A stretch of DNA of 33,302 nucleotides from an uncultured Erysipelotrichaceae bacterium (GCA_946537255.1 CAMNFS010000017.1:1-33302), one strand, 5' to 3'; positions 16,664 through 24,872 are shown, counted from the stretch's first letter. Program-made: numbers and translations. The notes: generated from the sequence alone by a model not told the origin.

Positions 16664-17758
16664 ATGGAGAACAGGAAACTTGGCTTCGGACTGATGCGGC
16701 TGCCGAAAAAAGGGCTGTTTATCGACATCGCGCAGACGAAGGAAATGGTCGATCTGTTTCTGGAGAACGGATTCACCTATTTTGATACCGCGTATATTTA
16801 TCTTGGCTCAGAGGAGGCCGCGAAAAAGGCGCTGACGTCCCGGCATCCAAGAGAATCCTATACGCTCGCTACCAAGCTGAATGTCGGCGTGGCACTCAGT
16901 GAAGGAATGGCGAAAAAACAGTTTGAAACAAGTCTGGAACGCACCGGCGCGGGATATTTCGACTATTATCTTCTGCACGCGATCGATGCCAACAATCTGA
17001 GAAAGTTTGACCGCTACGGCATCTGGGACTATGTAAAGGAACTGAAAAACAGCGGCAGAATCCGCCATTACGGGTTTTCCTTTCATGATTCGCCGGAAGT
17101 ACTCGACCAGGTGCTTCAGGAACATCCGGATGTGGATTTTGTTCAGCTTCAGATCAACTATCTCGACTGGGAGAATCCTTCCGTACAGTCGCGGGCCAAT
17201 TACGAAGTGGCCAGAAAACACGGCAAACAGATTGTGATCATGGAACCGGTCAAGGGCGGTGTGCTTGCCAACCCGCCGAAAGAAGTGCAGGATCTGTTCA
17301 AAGCGTATCATCCGGATCTTTCGTGCGCGTCCTGGGCAATCCGCTTCGCGGCCGGGCTGGATGGGGTTCTGGCAGTGCTGTCCGGCATGTCCACGATAGA
17401 ACAGATGAAGGACAACATCTCCTATATGAAGGACTTCGCGCCGCTGAATGATGAGGAACAGAAGATCATTCAGAAGGCACAGGCACTGCTTGGAAAGTCC
17501 AGCGCGGTTGCCTGTACCGCCTGTCAGTACTGTGTTTCCGGATGTCCGAAACAGATTCCGATTCCCGATATCTTCGCGGCCATGAACAAACAGCTGGCCA
17601 ACGGGCAGAGAAAGGAAGCCGAGCTTGCCTATGCGGCCGCGGTGGAAGGAAAGGGAAAGGCATCCGACTGTATTGTCTGCCGGAAGTGTGAAACCACCTG
17701 TCCCCAGCATCTTCTGATCACGGATCATCTGAAAAAAGCAGCGGAGCTGTTTGAATAG
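16664..17758 (+). CDS. Aldo/keto reductase with C-terminal [4Fe-4S] ferredoxin motifs
   Basis: 364 residues. Residues 1-~265 form the TIM-barrel aldo/keto reductase: GFGLMRLP at the start, FDTAYIYLGSEEAAKKAL with the catalytic Asp/Tyr, ATKLN with the Lys, LLHAID with the His, and IVIMEPVKGGVLANPP near the NADPH site. From residue 284 the sequence has C-x2-C-x2-C-x3-CP, and from 336 a second C-x2-C-x2-C-x3-CP, enough for two iron-sulfur clusters. This architecture is common in anaerobes and suggests electron transfer between NAD(P)H or substrate and ferredoxin-like carriers. AGAAGGAG precedes the start, and a terminator follows the stop closely. Confidence 0.92.
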   Translation: MENRKLGFGLMRLPKKGLFIDIAQTKEMVDLFLENGFTYFDTAYIYLGSEEAAKKALTSRHPRESYTLATKLNVGVALSEGMAKKQFETSLERTGAGYFDYYLLHAIDANNLRKFDRYGIWDYVKELKNSGRIRHYGFSFHDSPEVLDQVLQEHPDVDFVQLQINYLDWENPSVQSRANYEVARKHGKQIVIMEPVKGGVLANPPKEVQDLFKAYHPDLSCASWAIRFAAGLDGVLAVLSGMSTIEQMKDNISYMKDFAPLNDEEQKIIQKAQALLGKSSAVACTACQYCVSGCPKQIPIPDIFAAMNKQLANGQRKEAELAYAAAVEGKGKASDCIVCRKCETTCPQHLLITDHLKKAAELFE

Positions 17759-17775
17759 TATTTGAAATAATCTCT

Positions 17776-17807
17776 GAGCTGGATTAAGAGATCATCCGGC
17801 TCTTTTT
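17776..17807 (+). terminator. Terminator of the nitroreductase/aldo-keto reductase operon
   Basis: GAGCTGGAT (17776-17784) pairs with ATCCGGCTC (17794-17802) with one G-U pair, followed by five T residues and a further T-rich stretch. It lies 17 bases after the aldo/keto reductase stop. Confidence 0.75.
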
Positions 17808-17819
17808 CTTTTCGGGGGC

Positions 17820-17863
17820 CTTTTTTCCCGCTGCGCGGGCAGAAAAAAAGCCAGAAGACTGGC
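17820..17863 (-). terminator. Minus-strand double hairpin terminator after the 39-residue ORF
   Basis: Read on the minus strand, GCCAG-TCTT-CTGGC is followed by seven T residues (17843-17863). A second stem CCCGC/GCGGG (17827-17839) is followed by another T run. They lie about 13 bases beyond the stop of the small ORF. Confidence 0.75.
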
Positions 17864-17875
17864 CATTTCCTATGA

Positions 17876-17995
17876 TCAGAAGCGGATCTCAGCGGTAACC
17901 TCCGCAATTTCTTCGCTGCTGAGCGGTGTTCCGGAATAAGTCCATTCGAATTCCTCGCTCTCTGCAGACTGCGTATTCTTGCTTTCTTCGATCAT
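17876..17995 (-). CDS. Very small acidic protein (39 residues)
   Basis: A short frame starting MIEESKNTQSAESEEF and ending SSEEIAEVTAEIRF. It is strongly acidic, with a Trp/Tyr in the middle (WTYSGTPL). It has three independent marks of a real gene: an AAGGGG ribosome site before the ATG, a strong terminator just after the stop, and a free 126-base upstream region with a possible promoter (TTGTTT, 17-base gap, TAGGAT on the minus strand). It lies downstream of the SDR gene in the same direction and may be its own unit. There is no signal peptide or cysteine. I know no family; a regulatory peptide, a modified-peptide precursor or a small partner protein are all possible. Confidence 0.6.
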   Translation of the reverse strand: MIEESKNTQSAESEEFEWTYSGTPLSSEEIAEVTAEIRF

Positions 17996-18121
17996 ATCTT
18001 TTCCCCTTCTTTCCGCCTTCCGTGGAACATCCTAGTTCAGAAAGAAAAGCAAAACAATTCTTGAATTCTGAGAAGAATCGTGCTTGGTACACCTGTACGC
18101 GGTATGGGAAATGAAAACGGA

Positions 18122-18811
18122 TTATTTCCTTTTCAGCCGGTGCAGCTGGGGGCGCAGGGCCATCTCCGTCACAACCGTACCTTCCGGCTGATGGAGAATG
18201 AAGCGGACCGTTTCCGCGATCGTTTCACTGAGCAGGGCGGCTCCGTCCTCATCAGACACAGTGAAATCCGCGTGGCGGTACAGGCCGGTATCCGTCATGT
18301 CCGGAAGCAGAGCGGTGATCTTCATGCCGAATTTCCGGTTCTCCTCAAAGAGCGTACGGGTAAAGTGCAGAAGACCTGCCTTGGCGGCTCCATAGGCAGC
18401 CCCGTGCGGACTGGGCGAAAGGGCGGTGATGCTGGAAATGTTGATGATCGTGCCATGGGTTTCTCTCAGTCTGCGCAGAAAGGAAGCGGTTATGACCATC
18501 GGCACCTCGAGATCCGTCCGGCACATTGCCTGAATCTCGTTTGCACGGATGGTTTCATGAGGGCCATACCAGGCAACCCCGGCATTGTTGATGAGAAGAG
18601 AAAGACGCGAGGCGTCAAAGGTTTTCAGAAAGTTCTGAAGACTGCGATCATCGAGCAGATCAAGAACGATCGGATGAAAATCCGGGCTGTGGGATTCCCC
18701 GTAAAAGCTGCGGCCGATGCCATGGACTTCCCATCCTTCTTCAAGAAGGACGTCCGTGATGCTTTTTCCGATACCGGAGGAAGCTCCGGTCACAAGTGCC
18801 TTCCGTTTCAT
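18122..18811 (-). CDS. Short-chain dehydrogenase/reductase (SDR)
   Basis: 229 residues. ALVTGASSGIGKSI at the N-terminus is the TGxxxGxG NAD(P)-binding motif. LLINNAGVAWYGP is the NNAG motif. The catalytic triad is visible as Ser in NISSITA and Tyr/Lys in AAYGAAKAGL (YxxxK). It therefore looks like an active classical SDR acting on an alcohol or ketone, substrate unknown. Its start overlaps the stop of the SPL-like gene by four bases, so it is translationally coupled and probably the last of the four overlapping genes HAD, nucleosidase-like, SPL-like, SDR. Confidence 0.9.
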   Translation of the reverse strand: MKRKALVTGASSGIGKSITDVLLEEGWEVHGIGRSFYGESHSPDFHPIVLDLLDDRSLQNFLKTFDASRLSLLINNAGVAWYGPHETIRANEIQAMCRTDLEVPMVITASFLRRLRETHGTIINISSITALSPSPHGAAYGAAKAGLLHFTRTLFEENRKFGMKITALLPDMTDTGLYRHADFTVSDEDGAALLSETIAETVRFILHQPEGTVVTEMALRPQLHRLKRK

Positions 18812-19809
18812 TCACAATCCTCCAGAGAGAATATCTTCTCTTTTTCCATATACCGCTCCAGCAGCCCTCTCATCCACTGGTCGATTTCCCTGTGATCTGA
18901 ATAGACGCAGTACCCGTCTTCCGTTTCATATGGATACTGTATGACAGCGGAATATGGGAAGCGTTTCCGCATCCGCCGCTGATACGGTTCACTCTGCCGG
19001 TAGGAACCGATGGATACATCTTTGATCCGGGAAAGATCGATCTCCTGATCAAGGGTGTCAGTCAGCGCTTCATACTCCTTCCGCCATCCGTTCACCTTGA
19101 TCAAAGGATCCAGGCATAACCGCACCGTACAGCCCTCCGCAAGGGCTTTTCTTACTGCCTGAATGCGTTTGGAAAGGGATGGGGTATGGTGCTCAAAGGC
19201 GGTAATCACCGACTGAGGCGAAAGGGTATAGGCGACTATGACGTTGGGACAGTTCTCAAAACAGCGGAAAAGATCCGTGCGGCTGCTTTTGGTACGGATC
19301 TCCAGAACAAGATCCGGGTGTTCCCTGGCAAAAGAAGCCCATGCGTGAATGTGTCCGGTCAGTTCCTCGACCGCAAACAGATCCGTTTCATAGGACAGAG
19401 AGAGAAACAGGCTTCCATCTTTCAGAAGCTCTTCCAGCTCCCTGAAATAATCTTCCTGATTGATGAAAATCATGAGACTGGCCGAGGCATAGATCCCCTT
19501 GAGCCAGCAGTATTCACAGTCAAAAAGACAGCCGACGGCAGTGGTGGTGTAGAAAAACCTGCTCGCATGGAAACTGTGACAGACCGGGGCACCGTGATAA
19601 AACAGGGTTCCGTGCTTGCGGGCAAGAATCAGACTGCGGGATTTCTTCTGCGCCGAAAAGCTCTGACGGGGCCGGTTGAACACATCCGATCCCCGCTGTA
19701 CCAGGATGACATGGGAGTCCGGAAACCGGGCCAGTATTCCTTCAGTCCGCGGGTCAGACCGGATTTCGGATTCCACATAGATATGAGAAAAATTAGCCGA
19801 TGAGTTCAT
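18808..19809 (-). CDS. SPL-like radical SAM protein (spore photoproduct lyase family)
   Basis: 333 residues. AVGCLFDCEYCWLKG gives the radical SAM cysteines at 94, 98 and 101 with CxxxCxxC spacing. The overall pattern follows spore photoproduct lyase: FHASRFFYTTTAVGC before the cluster, LEIRTKSS and VAYTLSPQSVITAFEHHTPSLSKRIQAV after it, then LCLDPL. In Bacillus subtilis SplB, Cys141 donates hydrogen to the repaired thymine. By recalled alignment, the matching spot here is Tyr140 (SLSYETDLFAVEEL), and the Tyr just after the cluster is Trp102. So radical SAM chemistry is very likely, while canonical spore-photoproduct repair is doubtful. It overlaps the upstream nucleosidase-like gene by 17 bases and the SDR gene by four. 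Confidence 0.85.
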   Translation of the reverse strand: MNSSANFSHIYVESEIRSDPRTEGILARFPDSHVILVQRGSDVFNRPRQSFSAQKKSRSLILARKHGTLFYHGAPVCHSFHASRFFYTTTAVGCLFDCEYCWLKGIYASASLMIFINQEDYFRELEELLKDGSLFLSLSYETDLFAVEELTGHIHAWASFAREHPDLVLEIRTKSSRTDLFRCFENCPNVIVAYTLSPQSVITAFEHHTPSLSKRIQAVRKALAEGCTVRLCLDPLIKVNGWRKEYEALTDTLDQEIDLSRIKDVSIGSYRQSEPYQRRMRKRFPYSAVIQYPYETEDGYCVYSDHREIDQWMRGLLERYMEKEKIFSLEDCE

Positions 19810-20605
19810 GGCGGATTTCCTCCAGTCGCTTTTTGCCTTCGCTGCGGTTTTCTGCCGGCAGAAGCCCTTGCTTTATTTTCTGCTGAATCACAGCCTTCCA
19901 GTCAGTTCCGGCAAGCGTGCAGTACAGAAGAAGCTGATGAATCTGCCGGCGCATGGTAAGACTTGCCTGAAACAGATCCGCGGTTTCCTCTTCGTTTTCG
20001 ATGAGCACTTCTTCTTCCTTTGCACACTGACGGCGCATCGCTTCGATTTCCGCTTCAAGACTGGGAATCAGTTCTTTCATAAGGCCGGATACCTCCTGGG
20101 GTGTAACGAGTGTATCGCCCGTGTCACTGACCGTTTTCAGAAAGCGCATCTGATGGGGAGAAAGAAAGAGTGAGCCGGCCTCAAAAAGAGCGGCGCCTTC
20201 CATGTCATAAAGTCCATGGTCAGCCACAGAGCTTTCCCTGTTCCATACCCGGCTGCCGGTAAAAAGCGTTTCCTCCCTTTTCAGAGATGTAAAAATGATA
20301 TCCGGATAGAAGGCTCTGCCGCTGTTTTGATCAATGAGCTGATGAATCAGAACGATCGATCCCTTCTTCTGATGCGAAAGGCCCGCACAGATCCCGGCCG
20401 AAATCAGAAAGTCATCCGCATGCCGCGGGTTTTTTCCAAGCACCGCTCCGCCCACCGATGCGGCCGCGATCGGTCCGGTGCCGGTGACCGTGAGCGTGAT
20501 TTCCCCGTTTTCAAACTGCTGGATCGGCCCCTCCTTCCTCTTCAGATGCCAGTGTTCAATCAGCGGCTTTGCCTCGGCATACAGGGCGGTAAACAGAAAG
20601 ATCAT
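19793..20605 (-). CDS. Nucleoside phosphorylase/nucleosidase-superfamily protein
   Basis: 270 residues. IFLFTALYAEAKPLIEHW at the N-terminus, TVTGTGPIAAA, SAGICAGL, YDMEGAALFEAG and VSDTGD are the hallmarks of the PNP_UDP_1 fold, seen in MTA/SAH nucleosidase and purine phosphorylases. The Glu of DMEGA and the Asp of SDTGD match the ribose- and base-binding catalytic residues. About 90 extra helical residues follow the usual end of the domain. It probably cleaves a nucleoside or modified nucleoside. Its coupling to an SPL-like radical SAM gene suggests a nucleic-acid or SAM by-product as the substrate (inference; 5'-deoxyadenosine is one candidate). It overlaps the HAD gene by four bases. Confidence 0.8.
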   Translation of the reverse strand: MIFLFTALYAEAKPLIEHWHLKRKEGPIQQFENGEITLTVTGTGPIAAASVGGAVLGKNPRHADDFLISAGICAGLSHQKKGSIVLIHQLIDQNSGRAFYPDIIFTSLKREETLFTGSRVWNRESSVADHGLYDMEGAALFEAGSLFLSPHQMRFLKTVSDTGDTLVTPQEVSGLMKELIPSLEAEIEAMRRQCAKEEEVLIENEEETADLFQASLTMRRQIHQLLLYCTLAGTDWKAVIQQKIKQGLLPAENRSEGKKRLEEIRHELIG

Positions 20606-21315
20606 CGGAACCCGTCCGGAAGCAGATTCAGAATGCCTCCGGGGCTCTTGATGCAGGGGTAGCGGTCATCCCTGACATCCGGATGTTCCGCGATGGAGCG
20701 CACGCCATGAATACCATAGGCACCCGCGGCGTCAAGACTCATGGTGAGATCATCCACATAGACAATTTCCTGAGGAGAAAGGGCCATCTTTGCGATCGCG
20801 TCTTCATACATCTTCGGATCCGGCTTCATGACGCCAAGTTCAAAGCTCAGGGTCATGCAGTCATAGAAGGGGGTGTTTCCAACCAGCTTCTGCTGGGGAA
20901 CCGTGCTTGGCCAGGTGTCGGACAGCACCCCGATCCGATATCCCTGTTCCTTCAGTGTTTTCAGAGTGGAAAGGGTGTCGGGAAACTGAATGTAGTTGTC
21001 AAAGTTCCAGGTATGGTCCCGCGCGATTTCCGCAATGGCTTCCCCGGACAGTCCAAGGTTCAGATCGCTGTTCAGGGTTGTGTAGTACCCGATGAACTTT
21101 TCATTTTCTTCTTCCAGCGTACGCGTGTAATGGTGCGCGGAAAGGGGAGCGTGGGCGTGTGCCATGGCGGCCTGGCGTTTTTCCTTTTCAATGGAAAGAA
21201 ACGCTTCTTTTCCGACAAAGTCATAAAAACGGTTGGTGATGGTCCAGTCTCCGCTGGCAGGGTATTCCAGCGTCCATCCAAGATCAAACAGGATTCCTTT
21301 TATCTTCTTTTCCAT
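20602..21315 (-). CDS. HAD-family hydrolase
   Basis: 237 residues. Motif I reads ILFDLGWTLEYP: the nucleophile Asp is present, but the second Asp of the usual DxD is Gly, a variant seen in some HAD subfamilies. Motif II is VLSDTW, motif III Lys in GVMKPDP, and motif IV VYVDDL. A helical cap is inserted after motif I. It is a probable phosphatase of a small phosphorylated metabolite. It is the first of four overlapping minus-strand genes. No ribosome site precedes ATG 21315. Instead, an extended -10 (TGA-TACACT on the minus strand, 21325-21333) lies nine bases upstream, so the transcript may be leaderless. Confidence 0.85.
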   Translation of the reverse strand: MEKKIKGILFDLGWTLEYPASGDWTITNRFYDFVGKEAFLSIEKEKRQAAMAHAHAPLSAHHYTRTLEEENEKFIGYYTTLNSDLNLGLSGEAIAEIARDHTWNFDNYIQFPDTLSTLKTLKEQGYRIGVLSDTWPSTVPQQKLVGNTPFYDCMTLSFELGVMKPDPKMYEDAIAKMALSPQEIVYVDDLTMSLDAAGAYGIHGVRSIAEHPDVRDDRYPCIKSPGGILNLLPDGFR

Positions 21316-21353
21316 AGTGAGTTCAGTGTATCATCGTCTGCTATAATCTTTCC
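21316..21353. promoter_or_regulatory. Compact divergent promoter pair, HAD operon and GH25 gene
   Basis: The whole gap is 38 bases. Plus strand: TGC-TATAAT (21339-21347), an extended -10, six bases before the GH25 ATG. Minus strand: TGA-TACACT (21325-21333), nine bases before the HAD ATG. Neither gene has a Shine-Dalgarno sequence, and no -35 matches are clear. Both transcripts would start at or within a few bases of the start codon. Confidence 0.6.
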
Positions 21354-22217
21354 ATGGCAAAACGAAAAGGGAACCCGAAACGAAAGATGAATACCGGCCG
21401 GATGATTGTTCTGATGAGTCTTGGCCTGGTCGCGATGATGATAGTGATTCTGGGGTTCCTTTTTATTGTACAGTCCATTGTTTCTCCGTCCGCCCCGCAG
21501 GAAACGCCGATCGCGGAAACCCCGACGCCGGATCCGGTCTATCCAAATGACTATGACTGGCAGTATCTGAAGAAGGAAAACGACCGCTTTGTCTATGAGG
21601 ACAGCAAATATACCTCACGTACCGGGATTGATGTCTCCTACAGCCAGGGGGATATTGACTGGGACAGAGTCAGAGCCGACGGCATTGACTTCGCGATCAT
21701 ACGGGCCGGCTACCGGGGCTATGAAACCGGCGAGCTCCATGAGGACGCCTATTTCAGATACAATATTGAAAACGCCGTCCGGGTCGGGATGGATGTCGGT
21801 GTCTATTTCTTTTCCCAGGCGATTTCCGCTGAGGAAGCGAAGGAAGAAGCGGAGTTTGTGCTCGATCTCATCAAGGGCTATCCGGTGCTTTCCGTTGCCT
21901 TTGATCTTGAGGAGGCAGACAAGGAAGGCCGGATTGCGGACAACAGCCGGGAGCTCAATACCGCCGGCGCCATATCCTTTTCCAAAACCATAAAGGCCGC
22001 CGGCTATACGCCGCTTGTCTATGGAAGCGCGAGCTGGATGACCTACGATATCAGAATGTGGGAGCTGCAGGACATGGTGGAGTTCTGGATGGCCGCCTAT
22101 GGCTGGGAGTACCCGAAGTTTCCGTATGTCTTCTCCATCTGGCAGTATTCCAGCACCGGCCATGTGGATGGAATCAGTACGATTGTCGACATGAATCTTC
22201 AGATCATGGAGAAATAG
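21354..22217 (+). CDS. GH25-family muramidase (lysozyme), membrane-anchored
   Basis: 287 residues. A basic N-terminus (KRKGNPKRK) and one membrane helix (~17-43) anchor the protein with its C-terminus outside. A Pro/Thr-rich linker follows (~45-65). The GH25 domain runs from ~88 to the end: GIDVSYSQGDIDW (Asp93), FAIIRAGYRGY, GVYFFSQA, AFDLEE with Asp184/Glu186 as the DxE catalytic pair, PLVYGS, and SIWQYSSTG near the end. It should cut muramic acid linkages in peptidoglycan during wall remodelling. ATG 21354 follows TATAAT by only six bases with no ribosome site. It is convergent with the YigZ-like gene, with two bases between the stops. Confidence 0.93.
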   Translation: MAKRKGNPKRKMNTGRMIVLMSLGLVAMMIVILGFLFIVQSIVSPSAPQETPIAETPTPDPVYPNDYDWQYLKKENDRFVYEDSKYTSRTGIDVSYSQGDIDWDRVRADGIDFAIIRAGYRGYETGELHEDAYFRYNIENAVRVGMDVGVYFFSQAISAEEAKEEAEFVLDLIKGYPVLSVAFDLEEADKEGRIADNSRELNTAGAISFSKTIKAAGYTPLVYGSASWMTYDIRMWELQDMVEFWMAAYGWEYPKFPYVFSIWQYSSTGHVDGISTIVDMNLQIMEK

Positions 22218-22219
22218 GA

Positions 22220-22825
22220 TCAGACGGTTACCTGCATGTATTCCCGGCGGAGAAATTCCGCTTCACACGCGCCCCGCGAAAGATCCCGGATCCGGTCCGG
22301 AGCGTTTTCTTCCCGGGTGCGGAAAAAACAGGTGACCTTTTCATCGTACTGGATGTCGATGATTTCCGCGCTTTTGCGCAGATAGCCTTCGATCGTTCCG
22401 GAAAGCTCATACGGATAGCTGACGGCATACACCGAGCAGGGGATTTCCTCCACCTTGGGGGCTTCCTTCAGGGCCTCACTGACAATCCCGCCATAGGCCC
22501 GTACCAGACCTCCGGTACCGAGCTTGACACCGCCGAAATAGCGGACGACCGCGGCGGCGGTTTTTTCACAGCCGGAATGGCGGATCGCCTCCAGCATCGG
22601 CATTCCGGCGGTGCCGGATGGCTCGCCATTGTCACTGGATCTCTGCAGTTCGCTGTTGTCTCCGGTCACAAAGGCCGTACAGACGTGGGTGCTGTCGGGA
22701 AATTCCTTTCGGATTCCGGCAAAGAACGCCCGTGCTTCTTCCTCATTCTCGGCCGGAGAAAGACACGCGATAAAGCGGGATTTACTGATGGTGACTTCCT
22801 TTCGGTATGGATATTTCAGTCTCAT
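22220..22825 (-). CDS. yigZ: YigZ/IMPACT-family protein (UPF0029)
   Basis: 201 residues from the ATG at 22825. SKSRFIACLSPA, STHVCTAFV, SSDNGEPSGTAGMPML and VVRYFGGVKLGTGGLVRAYGG are the signature segments of the IMPACT/YigZ family. A ferredoxin-like C-terminal domain follows (~125-200). The family is implicated in translation-related regulation in eukaryotes; its bacterial role is not settled. A longer GTG start at 22843 is in frame, but TACAAT (22832-22837 on the minus strand) lies six bases before ATG 22825. That would make the longer form untranslated and the transcript leaderless. No Shine-Dalgarno sequence is present. Confidence 0.9.
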   Translation of the reverse strand: MRLKYPYRKEVTISKSRFIACLSPAENEEEARAFFAGIRKEFPDSTHVCTAFVTGDNSELQRSSDNGEPSGTAGMPMLEAIRHSGCEKTAAAVVRYFGGVKLGTGGLVRAYGGIVSEALKEAPKVEEIPCSVYAVSYPYELSGTIEGYLRKSAEIIDIQYDEKVTCFFRTREENAPDRIRDLSRGACEAEFLRREYMQVTV

Positions 22826-22925
22826 ACAGAGATTGTACCGCACCTGGAGTGGGAAACGGCCTGTCTGAAGTCATTCTTTTGCGGAACACCTCCAATTTTT
22901 TGAGGGCGTGCAAGCGTTTTCAAAT

Positions 22926-22931
22926 TATAAT
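22926..22931 (+). promoter_or_regulatory. -10 box directly before the first GGDEF/EAL gene
   Basis: TATAAT ends nine bases before ATG 22941. A start site about seven bases after it would leave a leader of only about two bases. No Shine-Dalgarno sequence is visible. Confidence 0.5.
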
Positions 22932-22940
22932 AGTCCATGT

Positions 22941-24872
22941 ATGAAGTACAACGTTTACTTCGATCTTTCGGCACTGCTTGTGACAGCGGTGATACTGATT
23001 TCCTCATGGGTGTCCGAATGGATTCCGACCAATAAGAACCGGTTCTACAAATATCTGGTCGGATGTGTTTTTCTTACTGCCGGCATGGATATCATTTCCT
23101 GCCTGATGGAAATGTATCCGCAGCCGTTTGGCTGGTGGGTCCCGCTGCGGAAGGTGATTACCTCCATGTATTTCTGTTTTCATACTGCCACCGGGATGTG
23201 TTATTTCCTCTTTACCCTGGCGCTGGCCAATGTTTCTCCATACAATCTGCGCAGCCGGATGGTTGTGACCCTGCCGCTGAACCTGTGTTTTATCATGACC
23301 GTTCTGAATCTGTTCTTCCCGCTTTATTTCTACTATGACAATGCGGGCGTCTATCATCGCGGTCCTCTGATGCCCCTGCAGTATGCCATCGGTTTCTACT
23401 ATGCTCTGATGGTTTTCTACAGTCTGTACCGCTACCGCCGCTCCATTCCATCTCATCATCGCAGAATCATCTACGGGTTTCTTGTGCTGGTCCTTGTCGG
23501 CATTCTGATTCCGACCTTTCTGCCGGCGTTTCTGGTCGGTGAGTTTCTGAATTCGGTGGCTCTGATTCTGATCTATGTTCTGATAGAGACAGCGGATGAA
23601 ATCAAGGATCAGCGGTTCGGCATTCTCACCCGACAGGCCTATCTGCGCCAGGCGGATCTCAATATTTCCAGCGAAGTCGGCTTCCGCTCGATCTTCGTGC
23701 ATGTGTCAGACATGCATGAAGTGATGAACGGCGACGGGGATCAGATCCAGGCAGAACTCATGGAGAAGATCATTGAATATCTGATGCGCTTTAAAAACGA
23801 GGCATGGATCTGCCTCTGGTCCAATGACTGTCTGGTTCTGGATCTGCGCGGGGTAAGCGAAGCCCGTACCGAGGAAATCATGAATACGATTGTGGAACGC
23901 TTCCGTGATCCCTGGACGAGCCGTGATTTCATTCAGACCATCGGGGTATGTACCTGGCTGGTACGATGCCCGGAGGATGTGAAAACGACCGGTGAACTGG
24001 CGATGAAGATCGCTCTGCTCAAAACCATCGGCATTTCCAGATACCGCGGGATTCTGAAACTCGAGGATGTGGATTTTGAAGAACTCGGCTATGAGAACCG
24101 GATGCTGAGGGAACTGCATACCGCTCTTGAGAAGCAGACCGCGGAAGTGCGGTATGAGCCGGTGAAGGAAATCCGTACCGGCAGGATCATATCCGCCCGC
24201 GCCGGGATTTTCACCCCGGATGGAAACGGCCGCATGATCAGTGTCACGTCCTTTCTGAATCCGTCTGATACAAGGCCGCTGTACTCCAAACTGGATGGCT
24301 ATGTTCTGGATGATGCCGCAAGGAATCTCAGGCTTCTGACAAAGGATACCGGCCTCAACAGCGTCTCGGTGCGGCTTTCCTTCAGTGAGATCACCAAGCT
24401 TCGCTTTGAGTCAGGACTGATGCGGCGCTGTGACCGGTACAACGCCGATTTCCATAAGATCATGCTGAGAGTGTCCGGCGGCACCTACGCCCGGGTTTCC
24501 GAAGACCGCATGAAGGCAATCAGCCGTCTCAGGGATGATGGATGGCAGATTGCGGTCGATGATTTCGGCTATGGGCAGGCATTTCTGAGCCGGATTGCCG
24601 ACTCGGATATTTCCCGGGTGATCGTACACCAGGATGTATGCCGCTCGATTCTGCGGGAGACATCCGGCCAGAAGCTCGGCAAGGGACTGATTGATGCGAT
24701 GCATGCCGTCGGAAAGACCGTTTCCCTGACCGGTATCATCACCCAGGAGGACGCCAACGCGGCCGAAGAGCTCGGAGCGGACTTTATCCTGGGTCCGTTT
24801 GTGGGGGAACCGATGAAAGCGGAGAGGTTTGCGGAATGGGTGAAAGAGAGGGATGAGTATGCAGTACAGTGA
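22941..24872 (+). CDS. Membrane protein with degenerate GGDEF and degenerate EAL domains
   Basis: 643 residues. The first ~220 residues hold about seven hydrophobic segments, like 7TM/histidine-kinase-type sensor regions. A GGDEF-like domain follows (~225-385), but the signature site reads WSNDC. The EAL-like domain (~390-640) has lost nearly all catalytic residues: SARAG for EAL, RVSGG for EITE, DDFGYG for DDFGTG, LTGIIT for AEGVET, LGPFVG for QGYYFS. It is therefore probably a non-enzymatic sensor or c-di-GMP/protein-binding partner. The next gene, with an intact EAL site, overlaps its end. ATG 22941 is preferred over in-frame GTG 22908, since a TATAAT box sits between them. Confidence 0.87.
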   Translation: MKYNVYFDLSALLVTAVILISSWVSEWIPTNKNRFYKYLVGCVFLTAGMDIISCLMEMYPQPFGWWVPLRKVITSMYFCFHTATGMCYFLFTLALANVSPYNLRSRMVVTLPLNLCFIMTVLNLFFPLYFYYDNAGVYHRGPLMPLQYAIGFYYALMVFYSLYRYRRSIPSHHRRIIYGFLVLVLVGILIPTFLPAFLVGEFLNSVALILIYVLIETADEIKDQRFGILTRQAYLRQADLNISSEVGFRSIFVHVSDMHEVMNGDGDQIQAELMEKIIEYLMRFKNEAWICLWSNDCLVLDLRGVSEARTEEIMNTIVERFRDPWTSRDFIQTIGVCTWLVRCPEDVKTTGELAMKIALLKTIGISRYRGILKLEDVDFEELGYENRMLRELHTALEKQTAEVRYEPVKEIRTGRIISARAGIFTPDGNGRMISVTSFLNPSDTRPLYSKLDGYVLDDAARNLRLLTKDTGLNSVSVRLSFSEITKLRFESGLMRRCDRYNADFHKIMLRVSGGTYARVSEDRMKAISRLRDDGWQIAVDDFGYGQAFLSRIADSDISRVIVHQDVCRSILRETSGQKLGKGLIDAMHAVGKTVSLTGIITQEDANAAEELGADFILGPFVGEPMKAERFAEWVKERDEYAVQ

